64,000 bases of DNA, from assembly GCF_008831285.2 (NCBI RefSeq), contig NC_045141.1, positions 16,912,106 through 16,976,105 of the forward strand, in the 5' to 3' direction. The notes under the pieces are model-generated. The model ran no database searches, was not told the origin of the DNA, and was given only the letters and a program-made list of their open reading frames with translations. Of the stretch, positions 11,861 through 22,307 are shown one piece after another. Positions within the stretch are counted from its first letter, which is position 1, and each line of letters opens with the position of its first letter. The translations under genes and the position numbers were made by a program. The stretch comes from Nymphaea colorata. Lineage: Eukaryota; Streptophyta; Magnoliopsida; Nymphaeales; Nymphaeaceae.

Positions 11861-12459
11861 CCAAGTTGCCCAGTTTCTTTCACTAGATCTATTTCTCCAA
11901 CTATATCCAATAAAATCTGAATTGAACTGCTTCTATCAAACACTTCGGTCAAGTATCGTGTCAAAGGATTGAGGTCTGATTTAGCTTGCCTCAATCATGA
12001 ATGTTAGCCATATGTATCATCATGACCAGAAGTGGAACTATTTTTCCTTGAAAAAGGAATGAAACGAAAAAGATTCACCAAGCTCCTTATATGAAGACTG
12101 GACTCTTGTCAGACCATTCTCGGAAACAGGGTAACATTTTTCCTTAATGCACACTCCCTCCACGATTCTCACAAAGAAGTGCGTAACTCTTATAAGCCAA
12201 AAAAAGATTCTATGCAGTGACTTATCTGAGAACAAGCTCATCAATTAGCAGTAGCGCAACTAATAAACATGAAACAAGAAAACTCTCAATCCGAAAGTGA
12301 TTTGCAAAGTGGATGACATACAGTACAAAGTACTTGTTCATGACTTTCCATCACCCTTTTGTTACCTACACTGCATCTTGTGGTTCATTTCAAACTGGTT
12401 TTGTCCACTCATGACCGACAGGACAATGTAGCAAAAGCTCAAAGGGCTAAGCTTTTTTG

Positions 12460-14121
12460 TTAAGCAGGCAGAAGAGGATTAAGTACATGACCAACAAATA
12501 GCAGAACCCCTGTTAGTTCTTCTCGTATTAGAAACAAAAATGGATGATCAGCAACGAAGTCTACAGGTGGTCGTGGGGCAGACCGAGTGCTTACCACAGC
12601 ACCAGTTGCCGAAGCAGCTTCAGTTCCTTCTTCATTAACCTCAATAAAGGATTTGTGGAATACGCCGGATACAAACAATTTATTTCCCAAAGGCAAATCA
12701 ACCATCTCAGTAAGTTCAGCTTGCTCAGAGAAGGGCAAAAACAGCCCCATCTGCTTGAGAACCTCAGAAGCTTCAAAATCATGAGAAATTTTGAACTTAG
12801 GAATCATGAACTGACCAACACTAACTTGGTTTGAAGGAAGATGCCTATTTATGAAATCCAGCTCTGAACCAATTTTTTCTACCAGATTATGCAGCCCATT
12901 TCTCTCATCAGGAAGGAAAAAATACATGGAGAAAAGCCTCTTATCCTCGCCTTGTCCATAAGGCAACTTGAGTACTTTGAAACCAGGAAAAGCAGCAATA
13001 AACTGCTCCTTCGAGCTAGTCATAAACATGACTTGTACAGATTCCCCGCTCAGAGGATAGAAAGAGCCTTCTTCGGTAACAGATGCATCAAACTCGTCTT
13101 TCCAAGCGCCCTTAAAGTAAAGTGCACTGGCAAGGATAAGCCTAGTAGAATTGTCAACCGAGCCAGACGGAAGAAGTTCTTTAATAAGTCCATTAGTCTG
13201 GCCTTCCGCCCATAAGTTCACTTCATTTTTTACTTCAGTTGGCTGCATGTATACAAGCATAAAGTTACATGATAAGAATTCCATCAACTAAATTGGCTTT
13301 GTCACCAAACTTCAGGACAAGGAAATTTTCATTTCTACAGAGTGCCAATAGAACATCATGAGTAAATAACCAACGATTGATTTTCACAGTGATAAATTTG
13401 GAGAAATATGGTGCGCTATTTCCTCAGACAATCAACAGTTTATTACTATTTTTCACTATGGTGCGATAAATGGTTTAGCCACTAATCACTATTATTCAGG
13501 TTCTAGAAAGTGTCTTCAATAAGAAAACTAAAACTAAGGCATGCATGCAGTACTGGATATTCAAAAGATCCAGTCACTCATCCTTTCCAGCATTCTATTA
13601 GTCATTCCCCAAAATGCTCTTGGCTCACTCAAGGTTATGTTCCAGCGGATACTTCCACGAATGACAGGGTCCATACTCTAGCTTATGGAGAAATACGAAG
13701 ACCTGAAGTTCACGCTTAGAAAGTGGCTCACCTTCGTCTGAAAATCGACGGCCTTGGCTTCTGCTTCATAGACGTCCTTCACGATCTCCGCGAAGGCCGG
13801 CTTCAACGGCATGGATTCGTCGACCCAGATGCCGTTTGCAGAGTATAGCGTCGGACCTCCAAGAGTGCTCCCGTCGGCGAGAATCAGGGAAACGATCTTG
13901 GCAGAGAGCGAGTTGAGCTCCTCGTTGGTTGTCGCCCTCAGGAACGACAGTATCTGATCATTAGTCCGTCCTGTCGATCCAGCGGCCACCATGGAAAGGG
14001 CGATGTGGACGGTGAGGGGGGAGAAGACGAAGTTGACTTCCCTCGCTTCGCTGATGGCAATGTGGCTCGCCAGGAGCAAGCTTGACTCTGTCTGCCTTTG
14101 GATTGAGTCGCGGAGATCCAT
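12460..14121 (-). CDS. Serpin A (plant serpin-ZX type), intact, 2 exons
   Basis: Clade P serpin, a suicide inhibitor of proteases; plant members act in cytosol and apoplast on papain-like and metacaspase-type enzymes. Coding exons are 13732-14121 and 12460-13242, joined in phase 0 (CAGACGAAG|gtgagc ... atgcag|CCAACT), giving 390 residues, normal for the family. The body is complete: FVFSPLTVHIALSMVAAGS near 40-49, the shutter and breach, and the C-terminal serpin signature FVADHPFLF. There is no signal peptide. The hinge [10 protein letters not shown] is permissive, with small residues. The predicted P2-P1-P1' is Thr-Arg350-Ser, and the primed side is two residues shorter than in serpin B. 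The start is the Met of MDLRDSIQ, shared with B. It belongs to a minus-strand tandem cluster. The inhibitory role is inferred from family; targets are unknown. Confidence 0.93.
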
Positions 14122-15479
14122 CGGCCCCTCTTCCTGCCGTCTCTTCTTCTTCTCTGCAGTGAGGAAGAATCGCAGAAAACCAAGAGGATGAGAGGAGCTG
14201 GAAGAGGAACTTCCAACAGATGGGAACAGCTTGAGGCTGCTTACAAAATCATTGAATGTGGTGTGGATTTAAACTCTCATTTCCGGTATATATGCAAGAT
14301 ACCAAACTGAGGAAGCCAAAGATGTCAACTTCAGGGTTCCCTCCCACCTTATCTCAACTTCAGCGGCCACCATGGAAAGTTTATTGATCCATATGCATCA
14401 CGTGTTGGATAAGGATTGTCGTAAATGGTTGAGGTTTTCATGTTCTCAGAGTCACTCAGTATAGATTTGAATTGGCATACATCCAAGAGATCATCATGTG
14501 GACGAGTTTCTATGAATTTATGAGTTTACGCCAAAAGAAAAAGAAGATTGTTTTAGTGGAGTTGTTGAAATCCTCGGTCATCTTGAGCTCTGTCCAATTA
14601 TTTCCAGTAAGACCATAGCCTCAATCGGATCCTCAGGCTGCCAGGTGAAATCCACTGCTGAAGCAAACGGCAAATTTCACAACTGCAGATTTGGGATCCG
14701 CGTTGCATTATTTTCAGGCACCGCTTCTTTTCAATCTTTGATACACCGAGCCAAGGACGTGTGGCCAAAGTCGATCCCTTTTCTTGACTTGAATGGCAAC
14801 TCAGATCTAAACATTAGGTATTAGATCTGTTCTTACAAATTTTAGAGACATGAAACTATGTTGCAACTGTTTACTTTAATTCTTAAAATTTTAAGCTACC
14901 TTTGGAAGGCAGTAACAATTTATCCGTGTATTGTCTTCAAAATTATGCATTTAGATATTTTGTTATGTTTGACATGCATTCATATAGTTTGCCTTCACTT
15001 TGCATCATGCATTCAATTTCGAACCATGCACTTAAAATTAGGTCCATCTGAGAACCACGTTTGGTTAAACAATTGCATGCATGCAACAATAGCCCTTGCT
15101 ATATTTGACCCGACTTTGATAAGGATACACGTTTCCAAAAACATAGTTTAAATTGCACATTTTCAAAATTGAACCTGTTCTCAAATTTATTTTTCCAAAA
15201 CATTAGGTCCAAACATGATTGATGTCTAAACCTTGGATTTGACGTATCAAAATCTTGTTAGGCTCATACGATGCCTCGTCTCAGACCTGACATCGAGTCC
15301 ATTATCGCAAGCCTAACTTGACCCATGCTCGAACCAACTTAAAATCACAGCCATAGCCAGGTTTATTTATTCAAGTTATAGCTTGAACCAAGATAAGTTG
15401 TGTGAACCTAGAGTAGATCAAACCAATGATGGTGTGGTGGAAAAAACTACAAATGTCGAGATAGACAAAGCAAGCATAC
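14122..15479. repeat. Serpin A 5' flank; 14690-15440 duplicated at 33850-34560
   Basis: The first 200 bases are the promoter side and leader of serpin A. A stray 20-base piece of serpin exon 1 (the cagcggccaccatggaaag context) lies near 14362. From about 14690 the sequence matches the flank of serpin B at 33850-34560. Anchors are atgttgcaac, acaatttatcc and the ccatagc context near 15350 and 34490. No gene was seen. It marks the outer limit of the block duplication. Confidence 0.65.
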
Positions 15480-15938
15480 ACAACAACACTTGAATTCAGC
15501 CATTCAGCAAAAGAGCAGTAATGATTATTCAAATTTTGGTTTTAGTTAAAGGAAAAGCAGTAGGAGTAGGAAGCAGTATAGAATGCAACATGTTTGTCTG
15601 TTCAAGCAGCTCAGAATAATGTCTACTTGTATCAAGAAGGAGTCCATCCGGAGAGGGTGTTCGTTCAACATGACATTACGTTTCTGAACTTTTGTTTAAC
15701 TCAAGCAAGCCCTTCCAAATGACAAGCCTTGAGACAAAATCTCCCAAAAAATACTCTAATGCCGCCAAACATAAGTCTGAATTCATTAGTGTTCGGCAAA
15801 CAAATTCTTCTGCAAATATAGAAAATAGCGCTCGGTTCGCTTTAAGTTTCAGACGACATTTCCATGCATGCCAGGGTCGTTTCTGTAGCTTATAGAGAAA
15901 TAAGAGGACTTGAACCTCAGGCTCCCAACGTGGCTTAC
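15480..15938 (-). pseudogene. Serpin intron remnant belonging to copy D
   Basis: Bases 15480-15560 match the serpin intron as seen near 37570-37650 and 31780-31830 (anchor caaattttggttttagt). Bases 15830-15930 match the intron start next to exon 1 in copies A and B. This shows that remnant D came from genomic duplication and not from a processed transcript. Confidence 0.6.
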
Positions 15939-16275
15939 CTTCATCCGAAAATCGATGGTCTTGGCCTCTGCTCCATAGACGCCCTTCACGATCTCCGCAA
16001 AGGCCGGCTTCAACCGCATGGAATCGTCGACCTAGACGCCGCTTGCCGACGAGAGCGCCGGACCTCCAACCCTGCTTCCGTCGTCGAGAATCAAGGAAAC
16101 GATGCGGGCGGAGAACGAGTTGAGCTCCGTCCTTTTGATCCAGCGGCCACCATGGAAAGGAAGAGGTGGAGGGTGAGAGGGGAGAAGACGAGGTTGACTT
16201 GCCTCGCCTGGCTCAGGGCGATGCGACTTGCCAGAAGCAAGCTCCACTCGTCCTGTTTCTGGATCGAGTTGGGCT
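15939..16275 (-). pseudogene. Serpin D: decayed first exon
   Basis: Homologous to exon 1 of serpins A and B, with the same strand and same splice-donor position (AAG|gtaagc at 15939). About 47 bases are missing in the middle, in the part that encodes QILSFLRA-TNEEL in the others, and the frame is broken. Still readable is FSARIVSLILDDGSRVGGPALSSASGV. No matching exon 2 lies downstream at lower coordinates. High GC content compared with its surroundings reflects the serpin exon 1 composition. Cannot make a serpin. Confidence 0.8.
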
Positions 16276-16717
16276 CCTCTTCCTCTTCTTCTCCTTATCA
16301 GCAGCTACGAAGAATTGCACAGAACGCGGGACTTCCATCTTATAGTGCCCGGCGGTCCATCCAACGTGACGCGTTATGATTCTGCGAGAAGGAGATGCAA
16401 ACTCAGTTAGATTTATTAATCGTCGCGACGCGTTTGCACTAACCCGTTTTGCTTGGTTGCCAAGTTAATGCTGATACTGTATCTCAATCAAGCTCTCCTT
16501 TTCTTGTCAAAATGTATTTTCTGGCACAGCTTCTTTCGAATTTTTCACACGCCAAAGGCTTTTCTAACAATTGCTGAAGAAGGGCTTATTGCCTAGAGCT
16601 GAAGACCTGCATCTAATCCTTCATTTCACTGCTTTGTTACCTGCAGGGCATCTTATTGTTCATTACAAACTGGTTTTCTCCATTAACAGCAGGCATGACT
16701 AAGAGACGAGAGGGACG

Positions 16718-16984
16718 AAGCTTAAGCAACCAGAAGAGGACTGCGTACATGACCAACAAAAAGCCTCCAAGTATGAGAAACAGAGATATGGATGATCAGC
16801 TACAAAGCCTACAAGGAGATTCTGACATGACCATGGAACAACTGGTCATTACCATAGCAGCAGCTGCAGTTCCTTCATTGTTGACCTCAATAAAGGATTT
16901 ATGAACAATTTTGGACACGTAAGGTTCATTGCCCAAGGGCGAATCGACCATCTTCAGTAGTTCAGCTTCTGGGGAAAGAGGCAT
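16718..16984 (-). pseudogene. Serpin E: 3' part of exon 2 with reactive-loop region
   Basis: Readable as PEAELLKMVDSPLGNEP-YVSKIVHKSFIEVNNEGTAAAAMV, which is the s4A-hinge part of a serpin. A frameshift before the conserved FVADHP block then breaks it; the shifted frame still shows VGFVADHPYL. The 3' flank (16615-16717) is also serpin flank. Because it lies upstream of remnant D on the shared minus strand, D and E are pieces of two different former copies. Homology ends at 16984, where AT-rich DNA begins. Confidence 0.8.
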
Positions 16985-17686
16985 ACTATATAATTTCTGG
17001 ATATTTAAAAGGTTCAAACAATTATATTTAGAAGGTCTAATAAATAACCTTTGTTTAGCACTCTGGATACTATATATGATTGGAGGATATTCCAATTCCC
17101 CGTTAAAATAATAAGTCACAAAAAAAATGCATTTTTTTTTTCAAAAGAGGCACATAGGCGGTAAATACGTGAGCCGTTTAAAACTAAAAAAAAAAGACAT
17201 TTTTTAAAAAATGCAAAAACGATCTATGATATGAGACTATCAACGCTACTTAAGGTTATATTATAAAAAAAAAAAAACACTTTAAAGTCGTATGATACAT
17301 ATAACACAGTCACAAGCATTCAAAAATAATAATATTGAACGGCGAATGACAGCAACATCGAACCGGCTGGTGAATCAAATCGATCCACCACCATTTTCAG
17401 TTTTATGAGTCATTTCAATCAGGCTGATTTTGAGTACAATGGTATGGCATACAAATTTTATATTCTTAAAAATGATAAAATAAAAAAAACATTATTAGTA
17501 TTATAATCTACAAAAACCTCAAAATTAAAGAAAAAATAAAAAAAACATAAAATCTTATTTAAAGGGAAATATTAAAAAAAATAAAAAAAATTAAAATTAA
17601 AGAAAAAGTTAAGTTTAAAAATATAATTTTAAAAGTTTTAAAATGTAATCGTACCCTGACACCGGTACTTGGGCAAAACTGGCGTG
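16985..17686. other. AT-rich DNA, transposon-derived, no gene
   Basis: Mostly A/T runs. Near 17650-17700 the words accggtacttgg and gtgtcacatagg resemble the terminal words of the small inverted-repeat element described at 36842-37275. No coding potential was seen. Confidence 0.45.
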
Positions 17687-17815
17687 TCACATAGGTTTAT
17701 CACAAAAAAAAAAAAACTCATTAATCCTTTAAAAAAAAACTTTCAAAGAGTCACATAGGTTTATCACAAAAAAAAAAAAACTCATTAATCCTTTAAAAAA
17801 AAAACTTTCAAAGAG
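17687..17815. repeat. Direct duplication, 64-base unit, two copies
   Basis: The unit starting tcacataggtttatcac and ending ctttcaaagag occurs at 17687 and 17751, almost without change apart from A-run length. It leads straight into the larger tandem array and shares the aactttcaaagag word with that array's unit start. Confidence 0.85.
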
Positions 17816-19864
17816 TTCATGGCATAAATCCAAAGACTGATTCAAAAGAAAATTTCCAATTTATTTGAGGCATTCAAAAAACACGTAAACAAATACGGAT
17901 TATAAGACATAAAAATCTAAAACTGGTTGATAACAAAAAGTTAAAGTATGTTTTTCAATTTTTTTAATAAAGTAAGAATAATTTTCAACAAAAAAAATAG
18001 CAAAGAACAACTTTTATTTAAGCAAACATACTCATATGTTAAAACATACTCTGAAAAATTAAGAAAATACGGAAAAAAAACATGCATGTTCTTACGCTCA
18101 AAGGGAAAACTTCAAGCATAACGTGCTCTTCAATTAAAAATGCTCAAAAATAAATGATAAAAAAAAATGTTCTCAAGTTGTAAATAATATAAAAGATTGA
18201 ACAACTTTTTATTAAAGGTCCATTGTGGTCTAAAGAAAAGCAAAAAAAAAAATCCATATAACATTAAAAAGTAATAAATGAAATTATTATAAAAAACTCA
18301 TATTATCAACAAATATCCAAACAACACTTTTAAAACCAAAAAACTTTCAAAGAGTTCATGACATCATTGTAAGTGAATATCATGAACTCATTAAAGAAAA
18401 TCTAAGTCTATTTTGGACGCTGAAAAAAAAAATCAACCATGTGGTATAAAACTTATAAACATTTAAAAGTTTTAACATTACAAAGCCAAAGCATGTTTTT
18501 GAGTTCAAAAAAAAAAAACTAATAACAATTTTCAACAAAAAAATAGAAAAACATTGTACTCCTAAAGAAAACACGCCCACAAATTAAACAAAATACTTAA
18601 TAACATGAGGAGCACGTTTTTAGGTTCAAAGGGAATAAATCTTCAAGCGTAACATGCTCTCCAATTTGAAATGTTTGAAAAAAAAAAGAGACATTAAATA
18701 AAAAAAAAAGACCACATTCTCAAGTTATAAACATGTAAAGATTTGAGCAATTTTTGTTCAAGGTTCATGTGGTTTAAAAAAAATATTTAGCATTAAAAAC
18801 AAATAAAAATTAAATGAAATCAGTATTGAAAACTCACAAATAGATGTTTATCATAAGAAAAAACTAATAATATTTTTAAAAATAAAAAAAATTCATGATA
18901 GAATTATAAATGAACAAGGAATTATTATAAATGAACACAGAATATGATCAAAAGAAAATCAATTAAAAAAAATTCAAATTTGAGGGACTAAAAAAAAGGC
19001 AGAAACAATCGGATTGCAAAAGATATATATTAAAATTTGAAAATGTTTGGTAGTAAAAAATGAAATTATGCTTTTGAGTTCAAAAGGTTGAAAAAATAAA
19101 GAACAATTTCTATGAGAAAATAAGAAAAACAACTTCTATTCAAGCAAACATGCTCATAAAATAATAAATCCAGAGGAAAATAACAAAAGGAAAATAAAAT
19201 AAAATACATCCTTAAGTTCAAATGATATAAAACTTCAAGTGTGTCTCATTTAGTTCAAAATGCTCAAAAAAAAAAGGAGGGTAAAACCAAAATTTGTAAT
19301 AAAGTTCTAAAAGATGTAAAAAGTATCAAAAACATTCATTAAAAATCCATGGTGCCAAAATAAAAGCGAAAAAAATACATATAATATTAAAATAATAATT
19401 GAAAAAGTTAAATTGAATGAAATATATAAAACTTACCTTATAATTTTTACTACCAAAATCATAATAATGCTTTTAAAAAAAAACTTTCAAAGAGTTCATG
19501 CAGTATTGTAAGTAAACATCCTTTAATTCAAAAAAGAAATTTCAAATTTACTTTAACAAACAAAAAAAAAATCTTTGTTTATAAAACATAAAAAAAAATC
19601 TAAAAAAGGTTAGCAACAAAAATACAAATATGTTTTGAGTTCAAAGGACTAAGAACAACTAAAAACAATTTCAACACAAAATGATATAGAAGAACTTATG
19701 TTCAAGCAAACATTTTAACTGCATAAAAACTCAAAGCTTATCTTTTTAATGTAACAAAACACAAAACCAAAAAAAAAAAAAAATCAAAATTTGGCTAAGT
19801 CTGTTAGAAACTTGAGTGTGTTTTTCTCTACCATGATTTTAAATTAAACAAAACAAAAGCTCTC
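17803..19864. repeat. Tandem array of diverged A-rich units of about 540-570 bp
   Basis: The word aactttcaaagagttcatg recurs at 17803, 18342 and 19482, spacings of 539 and 1140, the latter being two units with a mutated anchor near 18890. Other anchors keep the same order inside each unit: tttcaacaaaa, caagcaaacat near 18020, 19143 and 19706, tctcaagttgtaaa near 18170 and 18718, and ggtccattgtgg or variant. So there are about three and a half units, well diverged, strongly A-rich on the plus strand. There is no coding capacity. It lies between serpin remnant E and the NAT 3' flank. Confidence 0.8.
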
Positions 19865-20041
19865 TTTCCAACTCAAATAATATCCAATCAAACATATTTT
19901 CTTGAAATTAAATTTTAAAATGATTATATAGGAAAGTGAATAATGTCTGTGGCAAAAGTATCCTCTTAAGATCAAAAGGAAATATCAAAACTTATATCAA
20001 ACCATTTTCACATATAATTTGTACGAGTATTATACGATGAA

Positions 20042-21200
20042 GAATTTGTCCAGTGTGATACGACAAAGTTGTATATCTCGAAAATATCTTCGTAATTTTT
20101 AAAAAATTTTAAAACATTTAATAAATTCTAAAAATTATAAAAAGTTAAAATAAAAAAATAAAAAATTCAAAAAACACATACAAGAAGAGTTTTCTCATGT
20201 TTTTTATTTTTTGGTATTTAAAAAAAAAAGACACGTCTAATTGCCGTTTTATATACGCACTTTTTTCAAGTGTATGTGTTTTATATGACAATGTATCAAA
20301 CACAAAAATTTAAAGAAAATAAATTGCCAAAGTATCCTCTTAAGATCAAAAAGAAATATCAAATGTTATATCAAACACAAAAACTAAAGCCACTTAAATA
20401 ATTGAAATAATAACCAAAAATTGAATAACAAAGGATAACAACTTCCCTGCAATTGAAATCTTGAAAATTTGAAAATAAAAAACAAAAAGTAAGATTTTGA
20501 CTTCAATAGAAACAAAGATCAAATTCAAAATGAGGGCTGGAATACTTTTGGAAATAATGCAAGCTCAAAATGAACAACAAAGTCAGACATGGAAGAAGAA
20601 CAAACCGCCAACATACTTTTGAATTTATAAGAATTGTGAACCAATGAACAGACCGTTGCATGCACACCTTTCAAGATGATCATAGACGATTGAGAATCAA
20701 ATCACCAAGGGTAGTTACTTAACTAGGAAAAAAACATGAAAATAAGTGCATGTGCTTGTAAAAAATGTGAGAATCATTGAACATAAAATCAGAAATTAAT
20801 TTTTACTGCCCTCACGACACAAGAAGATAACTAGTCAGGTGGCATGATTTATTGCTGAAATTATTAAATTCATCGCCCAAAAATGCGGAGCCCTCAATAA
20901 ATTTGTAATAACTAAAATTGGTTTCTGCATCACAGAACACTCGTATTATTTGAAAAAAAATGTGTATAATATGCAAGAAATAAGTCAGCCGTATAAAATG
21001 ATAATTAAATGTGTCTTTTTTTAAAAAAACACCAGAAAATAAAAACGTGAAAAAACAAGCAATATACGTGTTTTTTTCATTTTTTCATTTTTTATTTTTT
21101 ATAATTTTCAGGATTTATTAATGTTTTAATTTTTTTACAAATTTATCGAGATTTTCACGATATATACAACTTTAAGTATTATACCTAAGAAATTCCTTGT
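20042..21200. repeat. Inverted pair of about 220-base arms around a 0.7 kb centre
   Basis: The reverse complement of 20042-20270 matches 20985-21200 with clear but imperfect similarity. Both read gtataaaa..aatta..tgtgtct, then an A/T tract, then tatgtgttttt or tacgtgttttt, then tttattaa..gttttaa, then atatacaacttt. The centre, 20271-20984, has no frame of note. This may be a decayed non-autonomous DNA element with long terminal inverted repeats (MULE-like) or an unrelated fold-back. No target duplication was confirmed. Confidence 0.55.
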
Positions 21201-22307
21201 TTATACCCATACACAATATATGAACATAATTGATTCCACAACATATTTAATTTAACTTGCCTAACACTTGCTGTGATAACTAAGGAAAAAAGTTCCTTCT
21301 GTTTCTATATTCCCACGCATCCAGAACCAAGATGCTTACGAGCAATGTGCATGCAAAAGATCAAATAAAGACAAACGAGGAAAAGGAACAGAAACAAAAC
21401 AAACAAGGAACTATTTTTTTTTTCCCTCAATTGTTGAACTCTGCATGTTACCTTTGTTAGATGAACTAATTTTTTTCCTCTCGTTTAATCATTGCACATG
21501 CGAGATTTGAACGTCTAACAATCTGCAAGTGACCGGACAGAAACGATCGAAAAAATAAACAGGAATGATAAACTAATGCATTTCTTTTGTCATTATACAC
21601 GCACAATCTAGATATCTACTAGCGATCAACGTGCGATTAAACCAAGTTGTCGAGAAAAGCAAATCCAAACAAAATTCTCAGCCTGCGAAGCATAACTATT
21701 CGCTTCATTGAAGGCTGATTTAATTAGCCCAATCCGATCGCTCATCACGAGCCTATAATATTTTCTGAACTTGTACCGGTCGATATGTAATGAAACGGAA
21801 CAGAGAAACAAAATCACCATGACGGTAAAGATCAATCCATCGGATAGAATCACGTCGGAAGATAGGATCAACCCACCGCCGCTCGAAGTTACGGAGTTCA
21901 TAGTTTGAATGACAAGTACAAAGAGTTTTTGTGTAAACATTTTTTTTGTTAAAAAAATATTAATTGGGGATGATGTACTTGGAGCGATAACGCCTGATTT
22001 GCCATATATATACACTGTTTCGGCGAACAAATTATTAAATACAGTTCCAATTACCAAGATTGAGAATATTGTGTGCTTTTAAAAGGTGATTTTGAGCTTC
22101 TAGCACTATGTGCTCTATACTTCTACTGCTGGTAAACTTTTCCCAACCGACGATTTCATTGAAGACAAGGTTTCAGGACTTGCAGTTCAGAATGGACTTC
22201 ATGGCTCCTTTGTTCCTTGCAGAAAAAGTTGAAAAGCGGATAATCGCAAAGCTTCAAGAAATGTAGTTTCTTTTTAGTCATAAGTGGATCTCATACACCT
22301 GTTCTAG
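21201..22307. other. NAT 3' flank, no independent gene supported
   Basis: Downstream side of the NAT gene; the 3' UTR and poly(A) region probably lie in the last few hundred bases below 22308. A 143-codon hydrophobic frame (21626-22057, minus) is open here, but its copy near 10.2-10.5 kb is split by frameshifts. It shows no family motif, so it is taken as non-coding. The segment 21493-22667 is repeated at 9945-11125. Confidence 0.55.

Noticed and set aside
21626-22057. A 143-codon hydrophobic frame on the minus strand below the NAT gene
   Set aside because: Its near-identical copy at 10.2-10.5 kb is broken by frameshifts, it has no family motif, and it lies in NAT 3' flank. Chance openness is more likely.
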